Source: Odontesthes bonariensis
Lineage: Eukaryota; Chordata; Actinopteri; Atheriniformes; Atherinopsidae
Assembly: GCF_027942865.1 (NCBI RefSeq)
Contig: NC_134520.1
Location: forward strand, 3,160,501-3,224,500
Length of the DNA: 64,000 bases
Direction of reading: 5' to 3'
The translations under genes were made by a program, and so were the position numbers. Positions 59,514 through 64,000 of the stretch are shown in pieces. The notes beneath the pieces are model-generated. The model ran no database searches and had not been told where the DNA came from. It saw only the letters and a program-made list of their open reading frames with translations. Every line of letters starts with the position of its first letter. The first letter of the stretch is position 1.

Positions 59514-61812
59514 CTGTGGTGAGAGAAGAAAGAGGTGAACATGGGGATGCTGTTATTTGATTTACTACAAGGAGGATAATAGGAAGGAGCACAAGCTTTT
59601 AGTTGAGAGATCAGGGAAGAGACTCTGAACGTGTGCTGCACAGGAGCAGTGCTGCAGTTTGACTTCCATATGTCCTGCTTTCTATCTGACTCTCCAATGC
59701 CTCCTGCATTATCAGAAAAAGGTCGGTTTTGTTAGTTCTTGGTAAATGAGGTATGATAAAGCTTCCTTTGTTCTAAAAGCAATATGAGCTCTGTGAGGGC
59801 TCACTTCTGTGGCTTAAGGTCAGCTGAAATGAGTATTTGCAGCAGGATATAGGTGGGTCTAAGATTGAAATGAAACAAAACTATTTTGGCATCTGAATTG
59901 ATTTTGAAATGTGATCGGGAGGATGACCATTTACACCATTTCATAATTAACAGGAATAAAAACATTGGCATGTCCTAAACTGTCAAGAACCCGCGAACCA
60001 CAAATGGCATCCTAAAACCCTGACAACCCTGCGTCCTCCAGCCAACACAGCTGTCTGCCGCACATCGCTTGAGCCAGAGGTTTTCTGATGTGCTGCGGAA
60101 ATGTTTGCTGTGTGTGAAACCACAAGCACCTGCGTCAGCTGTGTAAAACCCAGAGAGTGTGCGAGACAGTACTGAGAGAGCCGGAGAGAAGCCCGCTGTC
60201 GCCACTAGAATCAGCATGCCGTGGGCTTCCTTCCTGAGGGTGACACAGCTGGACAGACTCTCTCAGAAATGTCCCCCCTCCCCCTACAAAAAAGGCTCTT
60301 TGTCCAGTCTGACTCCATCCAGAGCAAAACAAGGAGCAAACAAGCATGTTTGGCAGTAGGAGTGTGTGAACATAGACAGTGTGTGTGCAAGGACAGAGAC
60401 TATGAGATTGTGTCTGCTGGTGTAAAGACAGATATTGTTGATTTTCCCTTTTTTACTGTTTTTTTTGCGACTGTCTGCCGTTCTTCACGTTGAGCAAGTG
60501 TCTGCATGCTTGGGAGATTTTGTGTTTATGGCTGTGAGTTTGTAGCCTGACTGCTGCAGAGGACAGATAGAGATGGGATGAAAGAAGCACGAGGAGCAGC
60601 CATGTGCTCTACAGAAGCAGAGAAATGCCTTTGACAAGGGTACAGCTGCATCATAGTATGGCGGTGGCAAAACACGATGCTGCGTCTCAGCGCCTTCCAA
60701 CAACCCAGCGGCTCAACATCTTTTGTGCCACACAGCTACCAGAGTCCTGTTGGCATGGCTTTGTGTTGTAGCGGCTAAGTGTCATAACCTTACAGCACAA
60801 GTAGCTTGCTGACAAAGCAGACAGACGGACGTGGCGGAGCCATGTTAACAGTTTACCTATTTCAGCAGCGCAGCTCGAGATGGCTGCGCACCACTGCAGT
60901 AAAACCTTAGGGAACATCAATCTGCCCTTTATCACAAAGCTTGTTTTACCCGGATGAACGTCGCTGCTCTCTCCGCCGTGGCTTTGGGAGAAAACGGTGA
61001 AATAAAATACAAAACAGAGACAAACAGCAGGTTTGGGATTGTTAGGTCTGTTAACATCAGGTGCAATCAGAGAGGGGCTTGTGAGAATGGCATGGAGGGT
61101 GACGTGGGGAGTAGGGGATGAGGAAGCACTTCCAAAGGGAAGAGCATCATCTGTCTCAACGTGTGAGGGGACAAACCTGACGAGTTTGTCCTGCAATACA
61201 TACATCTTCACCATCATAGTTATAATCTAAGGATTTAGAGTTTGAAACAAACCTCTCCGTCTCTAAAGTTTGAGTTGCCTCTGGTTTCCATGGCGACACG
61301 CCACACAGCAGCCTGGCCCAGAGGAGTCAGACGCAACACAGACTCAACGCACACAACAAATCCTCATCACTACAAACAGACAAACAGTTCGCTTGGCACA
61401 CTCCTGCATATGTTCAAACGCCGCTCCCGTTTCTCCTGATGTGGGTGATTTAGCCGCGGGGTTACGAGCGCCGAGACAATGAGGGAATATCCAAGTGCAT
61501 TTGACATTTAGCTAAGAGTTGGATATGTCTAAATATGGAAAATGAATGTCAGAGGTATGCCGTGATTAATCACCATCTGCTCAATCTCTTACACTCATGG
61601 TCAAAAAGAGTGTTAGCAAAGCAAGTCAAGACATGGAGGCATGGATTTCTCACAGTAATCTTGCTTTTTCACAGTGAACAAGAAAGTACGCCCTCTTTCA
61701 GTTCCAATGTTTTACATACCCGGACAGGTAGATACTGATTGCCAGGTCTTAGATGAACAACAAAATATATTACACTGATTTACTGAGGAAACCCTGAGAC
61801 AAAATTCAGAAG
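59514..61812. other. Upstream region of cracd
   Basis: About 2.3 kb with no supportable coding exon. It should hold or precede the non-coding first exon of cracd, which I could not place. Confidence 0.4.
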
Positions 61813-63060
61813 CAGTGTGTGAAAAAGTAATTAAATTCCATTATTTAATAGCTTGTAGAAGCCCTTCAGCAGCAATAACTTGAAGTAATCATTTTCTGTG
61901 TGAGGTTATTAGTCTCTCACATCACTGCGGAAGACTTGTGGTCCACTCTTTTTGACTCTTCTTCACTCTTCTAAAGTGTTGCTGCAGTTCATTGAGGATT
62001 CCGCAGTTATGCATGCACAGCTGAAAGGTCTCATCGCAGCAAACGTGTTGAGGTCTGGACTTTCACTGGACCATTATAACATCTGGATTCTTTTCTTTTA
62101 CAGACAGTCTGTTGTAGATTTGCTGCTGTGTTTTGGATCGTTGTACTGTTGCATGACCCGAGTTCAGTCATGTTTTAGCTGCCAGACAGATGGCCTTGCA
62201 TCTGATGAATATTTTGGTATTCAAGATATTCATGGTTGACTCAATGACTGCAAGGTGTCCAGGTGCTTCTACTGCAAAACAAGCCAAAATCACGACTCCT
62301 CAACCACCGTGCTTCACAGTTGGTATGAGGTGTTTGTGCTGATATGCTGTGTTTGGGTTTCACCAGTCGTGGAGCGGTACATCATGGCCAAACATTTTTG
62401 TCTTATCTGTCCAAAGGACATTTTTCCACAAGTCTTGTGGTCTGTTCAGATGCATCTTTGCAAACCTAAGCTCTGTGGGTCCTCTGGCTTCCTTTCCACC
62501 ATCCAAAAAACATCTATAGAGGCTGAGATGTAGCATATTTTGCTTTTTTTTGCAGTCTCTCTGAGCGCTGCATGGTCTGACCTTGGGGAGAACTTGTTTG
62601 GACATTCACTCCTGGAAAGATTGGTTACTATTTTGAATATTTTACACTTAAAAATTTTTCTTACTGTACCAATGAGCTTATAAACCTTCCCAGATATATG
62701 GGCAGCAACAACTGCTTCTCTAAGATCCTTACTGGTGTTTTTCTCCCTTGGCATTGTGTTAACACACACCTGAATGCTCCAGACCAGCAAACTGCCAGAA
62801 ATTCTGCTTTCATGGTTGATAATCAGTTAATAAAGTACATCTGATCAGCATCACTTGGCTGTTATTTACCCTCTTAATTCCTATGAAATCAGTAAGGATG
62901 CTTTTGCATTTTATCTTATATTTTCTAGTAATAACAGTGTAATATGTGTCATGTGCTGTTGTTGTTCACCTAAGGTTGTATTTACCTCATTTGATTACAT
63001 TTTTTTTGTTATGTTCTGATATATTTAAAGGCCTAGAATACTTTCTTTTTCACATGACTG
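61813..63060 (-). mobile_element. Decayed Tc1/mariner transposon
   Basis: The terminal words CAGTGTGTGAAAAAGTA (61813-61829) and TACTTTCTTTTTCACATGACTG (63039-63060) are imperfect inverted repeats. On the minus strand a transposase remnant begins near 62754 (MPREKNTSKDLREAVVAAH, the Tc1-type N-terminal helix-turn-helix) and continues with HLNRPQDLWKNVLWTDKTKMF, the segment around a catalytic Asp, and later the paired-strand region. Stops and frameshifts interrupt the frame repeatedly, so it is an inactive copy. Confidence 0.85.
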
Positions 63061-64000
63061 CATGGCACTCAAGAGGATTGTACAGTATAGTTTTTGTGGT
63101 AATGTTATAGTAGCCTGCTCACAGCTTATGGTCTTTAAGTTGTGGGTGACAGCAAGGCTAGTAAAAAAAAAACCTTTCCTTATCTGTGAGTATGTGAGGG
63201 TCCTCATCAGTGGGTGTACACATGGTTCTGTGAAGATGTCAAAAATAGTTGCTGAATAAGTCTTTAAAAGAATATACCACCAATCAAATACACAATAATT
63301 TGAGGGGTTTTGGGGAAAGGGGAACATTCCTGTAGATGCCAAGACGCACACCCACAGAACTCCTTATAGACTCCATATAAAGTAGAAAGTACGAATATAA
63401 GAACAGCTAATCGTCCGTGGTATCCATTTACACATCCTCAAAGTATAAATAAACATAAGAGTCATCCATAAATGACTCATTATGTCCAACTTTACTCTCA
63501 TTCTGGAAATTAATCTGAACTTTATGCTAAAACATAAATTGCTTGCAAAGTTTCACATCAAAGCGTTTACGTATTCACATGATTTGTTGCTGCGTTCTCA
63601 CACACTCACAAGAGCTGCAGGCTGACATCAAGCACCCAGCTTTAGCTGAAATACTAAACTGTCTTTGTTTTCATGCAAAGCTCAGCTCTTTCTACCTTAA
63701 AGTGAAAGATCAATCAAATGGACAAAGGGACACTGATCATTAGCGTACCAGCATTAAGCCAGAGCCCCTTATTAGCATGTTCAGTTTAGACCCACTCTTA
63801 CTGTACATGTGTTTCACTAAAAGCTGAGGTGGAGCGTGTTAGGAAGATAATGCCTTATGAGATGGCGTGACAGCTTCAGAAACGATCATCCCCAGACCTA
63901 TCCAATGTGGAAAAGGTGAAGCGGCCGTTACAATTTATGTAACTTTCTGAAACAGACTTTTCTGTCACTTTTTATATGGACAACTGAGTGCAACATTTAA
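63061..64000. other. Right end of the window, no gene seen
   Basis: About 940 bp without a recognisable exon or repeat; probably intergenic sequence or an intron of the cracd 5' UTR. Confidence 0.4.

Noticed and set aside
60687-61217. Minus-strand frame of about 176 codons upstream of cracd
   Set aside because: No recognisable domain, and its composition is not protein-like. No splice support; likely chance.

Overview
This is vertebrate nuclear DNA, almost certainly from a ray-finned (teleost) fish. The genes are split by GT-AG introns and encode vertebrate proteins at close to full length. The interspersed repeats (L2-like LINE, Tc1/mariner, TTAA-flanked piggyBac-like element, fish-type endogenous retrovirus) are typical of teleosts. 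All identifications come from reading translated exons and comparing them with remembered protein families; no database search was run.

Layout, left to right: nrl (+, 304-2921), a Maf-family bZIP factor in four coding exons. rem2 (+, 5703-10897), an RGK small GTPase in five coding exons. A roughly 9.9 kb endogenous retrovirus with 319-bp LTRs (+, 13770-23686). paics (-, 24022-26878), nine exons. A 687-bp divergent promoter. ppat (+, 27566-34758), eleven exons; its first intron hides an antisense four-exon gene (29022-30966) for a protein with three Myb/SANT-like domains. An HJURP/Scm3-like gene (-, 35440-40371), eight exons, with an L2-like LINE filling its last intron. A second divergent promoter of about 700 bp. 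aasdh (+, 41075-48563), fourteen exons, with two nested DNA transposons in intron 1. cracd (KIAA1211) (-, 50001-59495), nine coding exons. The right end is cracd upstream sequence with a decayed Tc1/mariner copy.

The block aasdh-ppat-paics plus cracd matches human 4q12. nrl and rem2 both lie on human 14q11.2. The window therefore spans a junction of two ancestral blocks, and the young retrovirus sits in the gap between them. PPAT (first step) and PAICS (carboxylation and SAICAR synthesis) serve de novo purine synthesis and are transcribed head to head from a promoter with CCAAT boxes and CACGTG E-boxes. Two gene pairs meet tail to tail with poly(A) signals only about 45-50 bp apart: ppat with the HJURP-like gene, and aasdh with cracd.

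The least expected items are the antisense triple Myb/SANT gene with a GC-AG intron, the LINE insertion about 10 bp from a splice donor of the HJURP-like gene, and a recently inserted retrovirus whose gag frame is open although pol and env are decayed.
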